Shown here: positions 23,295-34,100 of the stretch, one piece after another | How positions within the stretch are numbered: the first letter of the stretch is position 1 | Layout: each line of letters begins with the position of its first letter | Origin: Allodiplogaster sudhausi | Lineage: Eukaryota > Nematoda > Chromadorea > Rhabditida > Diplogasteridae | Direction: 5' to 3' | Length of the DNA stretch: 64,000 bases | Assembly (NCBI GenBank): GCA_945643635.1 | Contig: CALZFC010000104.1 | Coordinates: 513,501-577,500, forward strand | Position numbers and translations under genes: made by a program | The notes under the pieces: model-generated | Told to the model about the DNA's origin: nothing | What the model saw: the letters and a program-made list of their open reading frames with translations, nothing else | The model's database searches: none

Positions 23295-23450
23295 TGGTAC
23301 AATGTCACATTTTCTGTTCTCGCATCGCCTCGTCCCTCCTTGCCACCAAAATGTGACATCCGTTGTCACAATTCTCTTCGGCGGCCGCTTGCGTGTCACA
23401 TTTTTGGTCACAATTTTGGATGGAACATTAATTGTGCGTCACATTTTTTT
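23295..23450. repeat. right subterminal TGTGACA repeats
   Basis: About six TGTGACA/TGTCACA words with the same ATTTTTGG and AATTGTG context as the left array. Together with 16600-16850 this makes the element roughly symmetric. Confidence 0.65.
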
Positions 23451-23624
23451 CTGTGTGTAGCTTTTCTCATTGAACGTGACCGTTGTAGCAGAATGTATAA
23501 TTTTGTACAAAAAGTGGTAAATTAATGTAAGCCAAGGGTGATGGCAAAAACGTTCCAAATAGTAGCATAATGCGAACAGGTGTTTTCGCGTTCCTGGTAT
23601 TGAAAGATTTGTGAGAAGAAGTAC

Positions 23625-23681
23625 CTTCGGTATGGCTTGGTGAACATCAACATTGAGAGCGGACTGAGCATCACGATAAAG
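23625..23681 (-). pseudogene. chemoreceptor relic, last-TM exon only (block B)
   Basis: Reads VMLSPLSMLMFTKPYRR and ends at a GT donor, matching exon 7 of the receptors in blocks A and C. Directly upstream (about 23690) the sequence jumps to the 5' flank seen at 30130 in block C, so exons 1-6 are deleted. The large element 16590-23457 lies immediately on its 3' side. Confidence 0.7.
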
Positions 23682-23689
23682 TTATACAA

Positions 23690-24500
23690 AACTGATGGAC
23701 CATTGTGCGTGCACAATTACTTGCCGCGCTTCTAATCTCATAACACAACCAGAGTCTTGATTGTAAGTCTCGGCGAGAGCTTGAGAATTTATAATTTTTG
23801 GCCCGTGGGAATATGCGGCAACGTGGACATCGGCCATGAACCCGGAACGAAAAAGCGAACTGAAAAGTCTCAATCACTTTCGGAAGAAAGAAAAAGAAAT
23901 TTGACTTTCTATCAATATTTTGTGAACTGCATGTTTAGCACATTGAGTAGGAGCTTTTCGAGTGCAAAGTTATCGTGGGATAATCATTTTTAAATGTCGA
24001 TGAACTCATTTGCTCTCGCCTACGTGCGAACTAATAGCTTGTCATAAACTGTACATATATATATATACATAGATTTTGCTGCTATCACTCGACCACAGGA
24101 GAAGCATTGCCTATAGCATTATATTACATAATGGCGTACCGTATGGTATATATGTACATATATGTAGAAATGAATAACACGACATGAGGCCTAGCAAATA
24201 TTTATCGTATATTGTTGACTGATCAATTTCTTCGTCTCGAGCTGAGTTATTATATATATACATATGTATATTAAGGGGGCACTATTGGAGGAGGTTTTTT
24301 TTACTAGATTGACGGGCACTGTTTTTCAATGACAATATCAGAAGGGTCTACTATTATAGGGGGGAGGGCTCTAATAAAGGGGGTACTAATAGAGAAAATA
24401 GGTAATTTATTTGCGTAAGTCGATTAAACTTTGAGTCCTGCTATCCCAGTAATGTTTGAGTAAAAATAAAAGAATATGAAACACATTGCATCGAGAATCA
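23690..24500. other. block B upstream flank
   Basis: Shares 23700-24060 with 30130-30800 and parts of 13190-14000, and 24120-24240 with 31260-31365. Contains short AT repeats. No exon seen. Confidence 0.4.
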
Positions 24501-24504
24501 CAGC

Positions 24505-24890
24505 TGTGACCTGCAGTTCACGGAGCTGCTCTAGGAATTCCTCAAGTCGTACCTCGGCATGAACATGTGAGAGAGAAGAAGAGGAGAGCCGAGAGAGGAA
24601 TGTAGAATCTCCTCCCTAGGCAATGCCATATCGAGCCCCTTCACTAGCAGTGATAAAGAAGAATTGTGTATTTTTTGAAGATTATTTACTGCATTTGAAG
24701 GATTTTCTCGATGAAAAGGCGAATGAAGAAAGGGTTTGGAAGAAAAGAAAATGAAGAACTTCTAACGGTGTGGTAAAACATGCTGCATGCACACAAATCA
24801 GTACATTTGTGAAGAGCATCTTAAAGTTTACAAATTGGAGCAAAACAAAACCAGTATACTTTGACAATGACAGTAAAATAATTACAGTAT
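24505..24890 (+). pseudogene. block C start, kinase-block relic
   Basis: At 24507 a frame reads QFTELL-stop-EFLKSYLGMNM, the counterpart of the block B relic at 14269. The rest to 24890 is AT-rich and has no exon. Confidence 0.25.
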
Positions 24891-24907
24891 GGATAGAGAT
24901 AAAAAGT

Positions 24908-25245
24908 GCCCGCCAGGGCTGATTGTCGGCACCACTGGACGCAATTTAGACTTTAGACTAGACGCGGGCGTTCGGGATGGCACAGAGGGACAGGCATCGC
25001 CGCTCGCCGTGCGACTTCCGAGGAAGGCAACGGGAGACTGGCGGCCTCTTGTGCCCTGGAGGGGAGAGAAGACGGGGGAGAGAGAGCGAGCGAGGGCCGG
25101 AGAGAGCAGAGATCATCTATCACACACGCGGGTCTACTGCGAGAGCCAGAGAAGAGAAGACTGGGTGCCGACGGAGGAAGAGGAGGCGGGGATAATTATA
25201 AGGCCGCGATGCCATGTGCAGCCTATATTCGACGGGTTTTCTGAA
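24908..25245. repeat. GC-rich repeat, copy C
   Basis: Nearly identical to 8068-8395 in block A, including the CGCCGCTCGCCGTGCGACTT stretch. Homology decays rightward but continues into the kinase remnant at 25370. Confidence 0.7.
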
Positions 25246-25357
25246 CTGTGGATGTTAATCGATATAGCACGACAGATAATTCGCTCCTCCCGAAAAAATA
25301 CATCCTCTTCTCACATGAGAAACAAATTTAAGACACGTTTTATTACATTTTAAAGCA

Positions 25358-25560
25358 CCACGAATGGTCCGAGAGCCCGAATGACGCATGGTGGAAATCG
25401 TGAAGAAACTCGAGTCGCTCTACGGCATCCCCCAGCTCGTTTTCAATACAGCGTACAGCGGCCGCTCCAAGAAGGGCCCCGCATTCTGTGTCTCAATATC
25501 TCTATTCCTCTTTGGATGTCACATTTACAATCAGACAGCGCAAAGGAATACTAAATAAAC
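25358..25560 (+). pseudogene. tyrosine kinase C-terminal remnant (block C)
   Basis: Frame VREPE-stop-RMVEIVKKLESLYGIPQLVF: the end of a tyrosine kinase domain with a TGA where block A and B spacing predicts an arginine codon. It is the best preserved of the three C-terminal copies. The kinase core is missing upstream. Confidence 0.45.
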
Positions 25561-26143
25561 GAGCATTTTTATTTAATAGAAAAGATATATGAATTTTGGT
25601 GGGGCGACATGAAAATATACGAATTTTAATGACTGGAGTCAAAAAGAATATGCTGGAGAAGTCTACTTGGCATTTGAATTCCCTCTCGGGGATGCAGTAA
25701 GTGGCACGAAGTTCAGACTGCCATCGATGTGGTCGCCCTGTAAGGAGGCATCAATGTGTCAAGTCATGGATAGCTGAAAAAATATCTGTCATCTATATTA
25801 TTTGAAAGTAAAAGCTTGAATTAAAAGAAACAATAAAGTTGATAACTTTTTTTTGATCGTTTGGATGTCTACAAAATTAAATAATGTGAAATTTGTTTAA
25901 CAAATGGAAATAGTTTTATTATAAATATATGCGAATTGTGACAAACATTGACTGTTGTTGTGCTGAGGTCGGAAGAATGACGCTTACGTGATTATTGCGA
26001 CGTAGCGAACCAAAGAGATCGAAGACGAATCTGAAGAGAGAAAAACAGGAAATTATCTCAATAATTTTTGAATATGAATGTTATTAAATACCATTAAATA
26101 TTCCGAATTTTCAAAATGCTGCATAATTTACCTCGTTATAATC

Positions 26144-28975
26144 CTAATAGCCTTTCTCACTGTACGTGTCCGTTGCAGCAAAATATATAATTTTGTACAA
26201 ATAATGGTAGACTAATGTAAGCACTGATGGCATAAGCGTTCGAAATATCTGCATAATGTGAACAGGTGTTTTCGCGTTCCTGGCATTGAAAGATTTGTGA
26301 GAAGTTGTACCTTCGGTATGGTTTGGTGAACGTTAGCATTGAGAGCGGACTGAGCATCAGGCAAAAGTCACCGGCCTTCAATTTATTATGGTTGTTTTAA
26401 AGGAGGTCCGAGGCGAATAAATAGTGTCTCGTTTTTTTCGCCTTATTTGGTCGGGTTGTGCTTGAAACTTCGATTGCAAGTGTCCCGAAGTCACAAAAAC
26501 CTCCATGCCCTGAGGAAATTAACACTGTTTTCTACTTTGAATTCCCAAATATTTTATTTTCCCGCCATTTTCAAAAATGTTTGATGGAGCAACACCGTGG
26601 CCGCTGGGGCCAACCGAGTCATGCCCATGAATTGCATACATATGGTGCGCGCAACCAACATTGGCCGGGTTTTTCTTAACACGTAAGCACAACTGGCAGT
26701 GGTGCAAACCACAAGTTTCTGGGGAGAGAGGCAAGGTGCAGTAACACCATTTCTGTTGATTCTTTACTCCGTACTTTTCATCATTCCGTCCAAATCCGTC
26801 AGGGACTTCGTGGTAGGAGTTTTTCCCTTAAGGCCTCCTTTAATCAACTGCACAAATCGTGGCATTGCAGAAAAGATATGAAAATTAATAAGAATAAAAT
26901 AAATAATTGGAATGGTGAGAACCGTGTGAGTAAAGTATTCAATGGCCGGAGAGTGAAGAATGTTAAATTGCCCGACCGCGTACGAGGCGACCGAGATAGT
27001 GAAGAGGCACGGAATGCCTGCTTGCACAAGAAGAACCTGAGAGGGTGAGAATAAAACAAATGTTCAAAAGAAATGAAATCTAACTTCTTTATAAATGTAG
27101 AATATTATATATTCTTCAGGTTTTAACATAAAAGTAATCTCTCAGTGACTTGCAAAAGTAGTAAGTCCAGAAAAACTCGAAAGACAATTAATTTGCAGAA
27201 TTATCATTCGTTCCCACGTAGCCTCTACATTGAAATGGATAAACAAGAAAATGATCTTTCATTGCCATTGGAATCAAGAGATCACCGTAAGGCGAAAAAG
27301 TACACGAAAGTGCTCCTCCTTCCCACACTCCTCCACACGCCCAATTTTTAAAATGAATTTATCAACAAGAACAACAAAAAACGTTCAATACCAGTTGTGA
27401 TCAGTTAATAACACGTTATGAACCGTTTAATTAACTTACTGTAATATGACCTACCGTGAAGAGCTGAATATGCTGTCTGCGAAGAGACTCTCGCATGCTT
27501 TTCGAGTTCTTCTCGAGAAAGCTGCGAATGCGCCAGGAGACAGCGAGGACGAGGCCATAGATCGGGGCAGCCGGCGCCGTCACCCACAGGAGGCCAGCCA
27601 GCACGCCCGGCGAAAGGGCGTCCGGGATTCCTTTATATGTATATGCATGTATATATACATGCATATATTTGCAAAATTGTAAAAAAAAAGTTTATTAATT
27701 TGTTTACTCGCTTATTCATTTATATTTGTACATTTATTTACATACATATATGCATATTAATTTTTTCCTTACGTTTGAAAAGAGATATATGTATGTATCA
27801 GTTAGAAAGCACCGATATTAGGGTATGTAGTATGTAGTTATCATACATATGTGCTAAATTTGTAACTGTGAGTAGAATAGTTGCTGCACCTTTTGCCCTC
27901 TCATATGGAATATAATAAACCTTGAGAAAGTTGTCCTGTTATTTGGTTATGAAGGGAAAAGACAATAGATTAAACATACTACATTCTGCTGGGCGACCAA
28001 AGAGTTCCCGTTGAAAAAGTTCTATCAAAGTACATACACTGTTTACTTTATTGATACATAGGTATACTATATGCATGTTTTTGACTGACGAATCAGTTTA
28101 CCACCACCAACTAATTCGACTAAACCATAGAGTAGTCCACCGGTCAGGTCGTAGTCCAAATGCTCGCTTCGAAACTTCTCTATCATCTCTGCTTGAGTTT
28201 GTTCACTCTGGTCAATTGAGAAGAAGAAGATTACCTGACAACAAATCTTGGAATGATCAGCGAAATAAGGTTTTAAAATAATGTATTCTTACAAAAATCG
28301 CTGCTGTTGGTAGCCAAATCGTGAATGTGATGAGCGCTACCTCAACATGCGGAGCCGATGAAATAAGAGCAATATCTTCTTTTTCAATGTGCTTTATATA
28401 AATCGATAAATTGCTCGTTGTAAAATACGAATGTAGATGAAACAGGCCGTTCTCGAACCGCCTTTTTGGTGGGCGTGCTCTTGACGAGTACGTAGTATCT
28501 GTAGCAGAAGGCGAGGCCGAGCATGAAGATGAAGTTGGAGTGCCCGTGAAGCATCACGGCATACAGCGCGAGGCAGACGCGGCGACTAAACAGAAGACCG
28601 GCCGGGCCCGACGACAGCAGGATTAGCGATGAACCAGTCGGGATCAGTCTTGCAAATTAATTATAATATATACAGAGTATATACTTTTTGGAATTACATA
28701 CATAAACACGCAAGAATAATTGTAGATATTAGAAAAATGGAATCATTATAAATCAAAAATATTTTTTTTTAAATTAATTTCTACCTTTGAAAGAGTAGCA
28801 GCGAACTTGTCGCAGTAACAATTTCGACAGCCGCAATGGCAGCGAGAATGACGGAATAGACACGCACGGCCGGTGGAGTCCGCAGGGCGATTGCGGCCAG
28901 CACGAGAAGGTCGCAGAGGATGGCAGAAGAACAGACAAAGTAGTGCAGCAGAGACAGCCACAGGGGAGCGGACAT
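26144..28975 (-). CDS. serpentine chemoreceptor, block C (Str/Srd-like, intact)
   Basis: Seven-TM receptor of about 310 residues, the intact member of the trio. Exons: 28975-28785, 28648-28459, 28391-28293, 28207-28126, 27630-27455, 27036-26923, 26375-26311 and a short last exon ending 26144; all phases join. Start MSAPLWLSLLHYFVCSSA begins TM1; RTPPAVRVYS follows TM1; CYRYYVLVKSTPTKKA closes TM3; HIEKEDIALISSAPHVEV opens the TM4 exon; FRSEHLDYDLTGGLLYG is the extracellular loop; RRQHIQLF the inner loop; SPLSMLTFTKPYRR ends TM7. These positions match nematode Str/Srd/Srh-type chemosensory receptors. A 438-bp TTAA MITE sits in the last large intron. The last exon (acceptor TACAG, SEKGY-stop) is less certain; read-through from exon 7 is also open. 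Confidence 0.85.
26401..26838. mobile_element. 438-bp TTAA MITE
   Basis: TTAA at 26397-26400 and 26839-26842; ends AGGAGGTC and GGCCTCCT. Nearly identical in sequence and equal in length to 45245-45682, in opposite orientation. It lies between receptor exons 6 and 7, and block A lacks it, so it arrived after the block duplication. Confidence 0.85.
27637..27850. repeat. AT-rich ATGTATAT repeats in receptor intron
   Basis: Intron 4 of the block C receptor contains runs of alternating TATATG/CATATA words. No coding signal. Confidence 0.4.
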
Positions 28976-31370
28976 CATTGAGATCGTCAAGAAGGATCTG
29001 CAAGAACATTCAAGACAGTGCCAGCCGCGATATCTTTGTGGCACTTCCCGGATACGGTAGGATCACGCTTATCACATACACAAGGTCCAAAAGGACGGGA
29101 AAGAGGAAGGAGAGAAGGAGTAGAGTGGGAGGAGAGGATCGTCAACGGGAAGGGACTCCAGCTGAAAGGGTTGACCAAAGGGCGGTCGTCAAATCGCCTC
29201 AGGAATTGCACTCATAACTTTGACTTTTAACTCAAGTGCTCAAGAAAGAGGGAGGGGCAACTGGGTAAACTACAAACTATGCAGGAGAAAGAAAGAGAGA
29301 CACATACAAAATACATGCGAAAGACACTTCTTCTTATACTTACATCAAAAACATTTTCGTTTGTTTCTTCAAATTTCGCTTTAGCTGTTTTTTTTTTGGC
29401 AAAACGGTAAGAAAATGTGTCATTATGTACATATGTACATCGTTTCTCTCACGATTTAAGAAATACAGTTCGGTCCTCTCTAGCTCTCCTGCCTCCTAAC
29501 AAAATTGTGATATCTGAAGAATTCAGTGATATGTTTTTGTTATATATCTAACTGACTCCCATCTCTCTCTATGTCTCTCTCTCTCTCTCTTTCTTCCCTA
29601 TCTTAATCAATAATGCTTGGTGTGTGGAAGAGAAATATCACTTGACTTTTTTTGCTTGATTGCATATGAAGAAAATGCCTCGAAGCGCGCATTGATGCGC
29701 TAACAAATCTGAATGTTGTGTTAGCAAGCATGACAATAATGCGGAATATTATTGGCTGATTAACGAAACAACTTGTATAATTGAAAAATAGATGCTATAA
29801 TTTTTTTTACTTCTTGGGGCATTGAAAAAAAACTAGGAATACTAGCACAATGTTTCATAAAGAACTAAAATTATCCAGAAGGCTGAATAAGACCTGTGAA
29901 TAAGAATAAGATCCTTGTCATAATTGTATTAAACTGCAAATCCTAAAACACTACAATTAAAAAATTCACAATTGTTCCACGAAGTGGTTCATGGTCAGTT
30001 CACTTATCAATATTCGCATGAAAATAAATTCGGTGATGTAAGAAATATACATCATTTAGGAATGGAAATATGAAGCCACAGAAATGAGAAAAAAGCGCAC
30101 GAAAGAACAACAATCATAATTGAAGTTTTCACCTGGCATTTACTTGCCGCGCTCCCAATCTCATACCACAACCAGAGTCGTGATTTTATGTAGCTCTCAG
30201 AGAGAGCTTGAGAATTCACTTATTTTTGGCCTGTGGGAATGTGCGGCAACGTGGAGCCATGAACACGCAACGAAAAAGCGAACTGAAAAATCTCGATCAC
30301 TTTCGGAAGATTGTACCATCTTGGGAGAGCCTAAGATAGCTTCTGTTGCAGGTTCCCGTAATGTCTATAAATTCGCGGCTGCAAAATATCTGAATGAGTC
30401 TTAATTTCCTTTCCTGGAAACCAAACCAAAGTTCCGCGAACGCTGAGCGCGTTACTTTGCATGTCTCTAATTAAGATTGACAATCAATTGTACCTTTCGC
30501 GTGAATGGCCATCTTCTTTAGCTGATACGGTCGAGTTAGCATTTCTGTTTTTTTCCAGTATTGTGACGAATGATAATTAGGATGTATTTAATTTACTTTT
30601 AAACAAGTTTCTTTCCTGTTTAAAAATAAAATTGACTTTTTTATCACTATTTTGAGAACTACATGCTTAGCACATTGAGTATGAGCTTTTCGAGTGCAAA
30701 GTTAGCTTTGGGATAATCATTTTTATTTGTCGATGAACTCATTTGCTCTCGCGTGCGTGCGAACTAATAGCTTGTCACAAACTGTATACATAGATATGTA
30801 TATATAGATTTTGCTACTATCACTCGACCACCGAAGAAGCATGGCCAGTAGCATTATATTACATAATATGAATCAAGTATGATATCACTAGAACGGGCCA
30901 TGTGTAAGAGCAACAAAAGAAAAAGAAGAAAAAAAGGAGTGCAAAGTCCACAAGCTTGAATCATTGCACACTGTCTTTCCCACGTAAACCTGACTGCTGA
31001 GCTGTCGTTGATAACAGGGTCGATTTCGCTGCCGACAAAAACGACCTTTTTGAGAAAAAAAATCACGCCTATTTCAATTGTTCTGTTTTAGTGTGAATAA
31101 GTTGTAAAAGATGAATTATTATCCCTTGTTTATGCCATTTAAAATATCGACTTCTCATGTCATTTTCCTCGTTTCTGTTGACAGAAATAACGATATCCAT
31201 TGTCAAACGGCATGATAAGTCCATCGATTTCTACTGAAACATCCCGCCTATGAGTTGACTGATGGCGTACTGTATGGTATATATGTAGAAATTAATAACA
31301 CGACATGAGGCTTAGGTTAGCAAATAATTATCGTGCATTGTTGACTGATCAACTTCTTCGTCTTTCCGAG
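28976..31370. other. block C upstream flank
   Basis: Begins with the receptor 5' end (an acceptor GCAG lies just upstream of the start, so a leader exon or trans-splice site is possible). 30130-30800 repeats 23700-24060, and 31260-31365 repeats 24120-24240. A segment of about 390 bp at 30868-31255 is absent from block B. No exon recognised. Confidence 0.4.
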
Positions 31371-31544
31371 TTCGGGAGAAAAAAAGCTATGAAAATCGTC
31401 TTTCTCATTTTTGAATTGTTTCCTCGTCGTAAGCAGAATGAATGAGTGAATAAACACGCTCTTGTCGTGTTCAGGGAGGGTCGGAGTAGCAAAATAAAGT
31501 GGGCTGACTGACAGGCAATCAACGACGATGTCATGAAGGATTGT

Positions 31545-31580
<36 letters not shown>

Positions 31581-32580
31581 GTAAAGGGGTGGGGGGGGGG
31601 GTTATAGAGAACAATAGGAGAAGAGTAAGCAGGAGATTGCGTCCATCAGATCAGTTTAAACCCTGCGGTTTTCTTCATATTTTAAATTTAAACTTATACT
31701 TCAGGGAAGAACATTCTTTTTCTAACACATATCTACATAATTATGTACATTGCAATGTTCATCTCTTTGTATTTGGTAGTTATTACTTAGGTAGACATGC
31801 AAAAATTCAAGTCTTTTCCTTGGTAAGACTATCGTTTGCAAGACAATGAATGATTCAGTCGTCACTGTTTTCATCATAAATTGCGCGTAAGTCCTGGGAT
31901 ATGATGATTGGCAGAGAATGTGATGATGATGGAGTATTTGTTTGCGTGTCTTTTTTCTAATCGCTGGAACACTCGTCTACGTGGCGTGCCGATGTCTTGA
32001 GAAAACAGACTCTCCAGTAATCGAAAACCCTCCAGAACACCAAATCCATTATTACCAACAGATGTTTTCTAAATTTCAATCAGATTTAAAATAAAACAAA
32101 GTAATTTAATATCAATCGGAGAGGGAAAAGTTAATTTTTTTCAAAACATCTTTCGCTTTCATTGCTAGAAAGAGACAAGTGCAAAGTGTAGAGAAAACCG
32201 CCGATCATCTCCTTTGTTATTCTTGAGGAAAGTGAGAAGAAGGGAGGAAGGTGTGAGATTACTCCAGTCGTCTCGGTTTCCAAGTCTTTTTCTTCTCGCC
32301 TTCTCCTTCATTATTCCGGAGGGCCAAGATTCTCTCTCTTTCCTTTTACCTCTACCTATTTCTTTCTCTCTAACCCTCTCTCTTTCTCTTCTCACTTTAT
32401 CTCTGGCCGACAAAGAGAAAGTCAGCAGACAGTCAGTTATCAGATACTTTCACTTCAGGAACCGATGATCAATTTCACTCTGAGAAAATATATTTCAGAA
32501 GAGTCCCAATTTTTATTTTTATCTCCCCTTCATTCTAAAGTCTACAGCCGTCTAGAAAAAGTCGCCAAAACCATCGTGGA
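31371..32580. other. intergenic with GA tract
   Basis: A pure (GA)n run at 31547-31578, then poly-G at 31590. CT-rich DNA at 32330-32400. No supported gene. Confidence 0.4.
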
Positions 32581-33456
32581 TTAAATGTCGCTTAAATGTG
32601 GAAATGCATGTGAAGAAGCGACGAAAAGCTCCCCGGAAGTAAGAGGAGAAAACGATGGATCCGAAAAAGAGAAAAAAAACCCCGTAATCTATTGTTTGGT
32701 CCTGTCCACATCCTCGACGGCTCTCGTATTTCTGCTGGGAGGGGATTATTTTGTTGTTTGCCGGGTTGCCAAGAAGGGCAAGAGGGCTCTAATGGGCAAG
32801 TTATGTCGAAGGAAGACATCAGCAAACAGAGCTTCCAGTCGGATTCCGCGCTCTTCACTTTGGCGCAAAAGACAGGTTTTAAATATTTTGATTGTCAGAC
32901 TCCTTTCTAATCTCAACCATTATTACTATTTTGACTTCAATTTTTTTTACTACTTACATATATATGTACATACATATATGTACATTTACTGTCTCTTTTA
33001 TCTATACGATGTATTTTTCTCTCCGATATTATCTTTCCAATATGTTTTTCCTGTTTTTTTTTCACTCTCTCTCTAATTCTCTCTATCCCACTCTTTCTTT
33101 CACTCTTTTTTCACTCTCTCTCTCACTCTCTCTCTCTTTCTCTCTCTCACTCTTAAGAGTGCGTCTGCACAAAGAAGTTTTTTCGGCCACACAGAGGGGC
33201 GTCTTCTGGCAGAAGAGGAAACGGCGACTTCCGATCGATCCAGTTGAAGAAGAAGAGAAGCTGTCTGAGGAAGTGAGGAGAGGAGCTCAAAGACAATGGG
33301 GAGAGGGAGAAGAGGGAGAGAGGGAGACAGAGAGAGAAAGAGAGAGAGAGAGAGGGAAAGAAAGAGAGAGAGAGAGAGAGAGAGCGCAAAAGAGCAGGAG
33401 AGAGGAAAGCGAAAAAATGAATGTCTCGGCAGACCTATTCTGCTGGCATGAAGTAA

Positions 33457-33502
<46 letters not shown>

Positions 33503-34100
33503 AACGAAGTTGAGCTATCTGTGAAATGAAGAATGAGGCATGCTGGGAGAGAGTGGCCTTGGCATGCAGAAAACATGGATGCAACTCTTTTTCCGCTCTC
33601 TCTCTCTCGACTGCCTGGCTGCTCATTCCTTATGCTTGGTCCATCTCTTTCGCATATTGCTTCATATTATGTATACTTATTGATTTTTAAATCTCTTAAC
33701 TATTTAAAGTTTACATTTAATATCAAAAAGACCAATTTTCTTTACTGATTGGCAACTAGTCTACTGACTACAATACATTTGTAAGACGTTTTCTAATATT
33801 GAAAACAAATAACTTTCGTTACAGCCATCTTTTATTATATTTTTATCAATTTTACATGGACTACGAATTTTATTTTGTTAAAATTTTTGAGCTGTGAACT
33901 TTTTAAGCGAATGTTTTTTACTATTTCGCCAATTTTATCCGTGTCGAATTAATGTATGAGTTGTTCTCGCACTAGTTTCCGTTGAGCACTTCCTTAAAAA
34001 ATAAAACAGTTACATCCTGAGAAGTAATCGTTGTCCTTCCCGTGAACCGGCTCCTGATTATATTGATAGAACACTTGGCAGTCATGTCCATTCCATGAGG
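32581..34100. repeat. CT tract, unique segment, GA tract
   Basis: CT-rich 33060-33155, unique 33160-33290, GA-rich 33300-33395 and a pure (GA)n run at 33457-33500. An open stretch at 32585-32880 with a GT donor after CAGAAGAC-type sequence was considered but shows no family similarity. Confidence 0.5.

Larger units (their letters stand above)
16590..23457. mobile_element. 6.87-kb TIR element carrying a zinc-finger gene
   Basis: The ends are inverted: CACACAGAAAA at 16590 and TTTTCTGTGTG ending at 23457. TA lies on both sides (16588-16589 and 23458-23459). Block C (26130-26160) has the uninterrupted site with one TA, and flanks align base for base in length. Both end regions carry many TGTGACA/TGTCACA words, about 250 bp on the left and 180 bp on the right. 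The only gene inside is an 18-exon minus-strand gene that stays within the element. This fits a DNA transposon with TA target duplication; the superfamily is not recognised. Confidence 0.7.

Noticed and set aside
32585..32880. Possible exon ending AAGACAG before GT
   Set aside because: Two frames and the minus strand are all open here; no acceptor, partner exon or family match.
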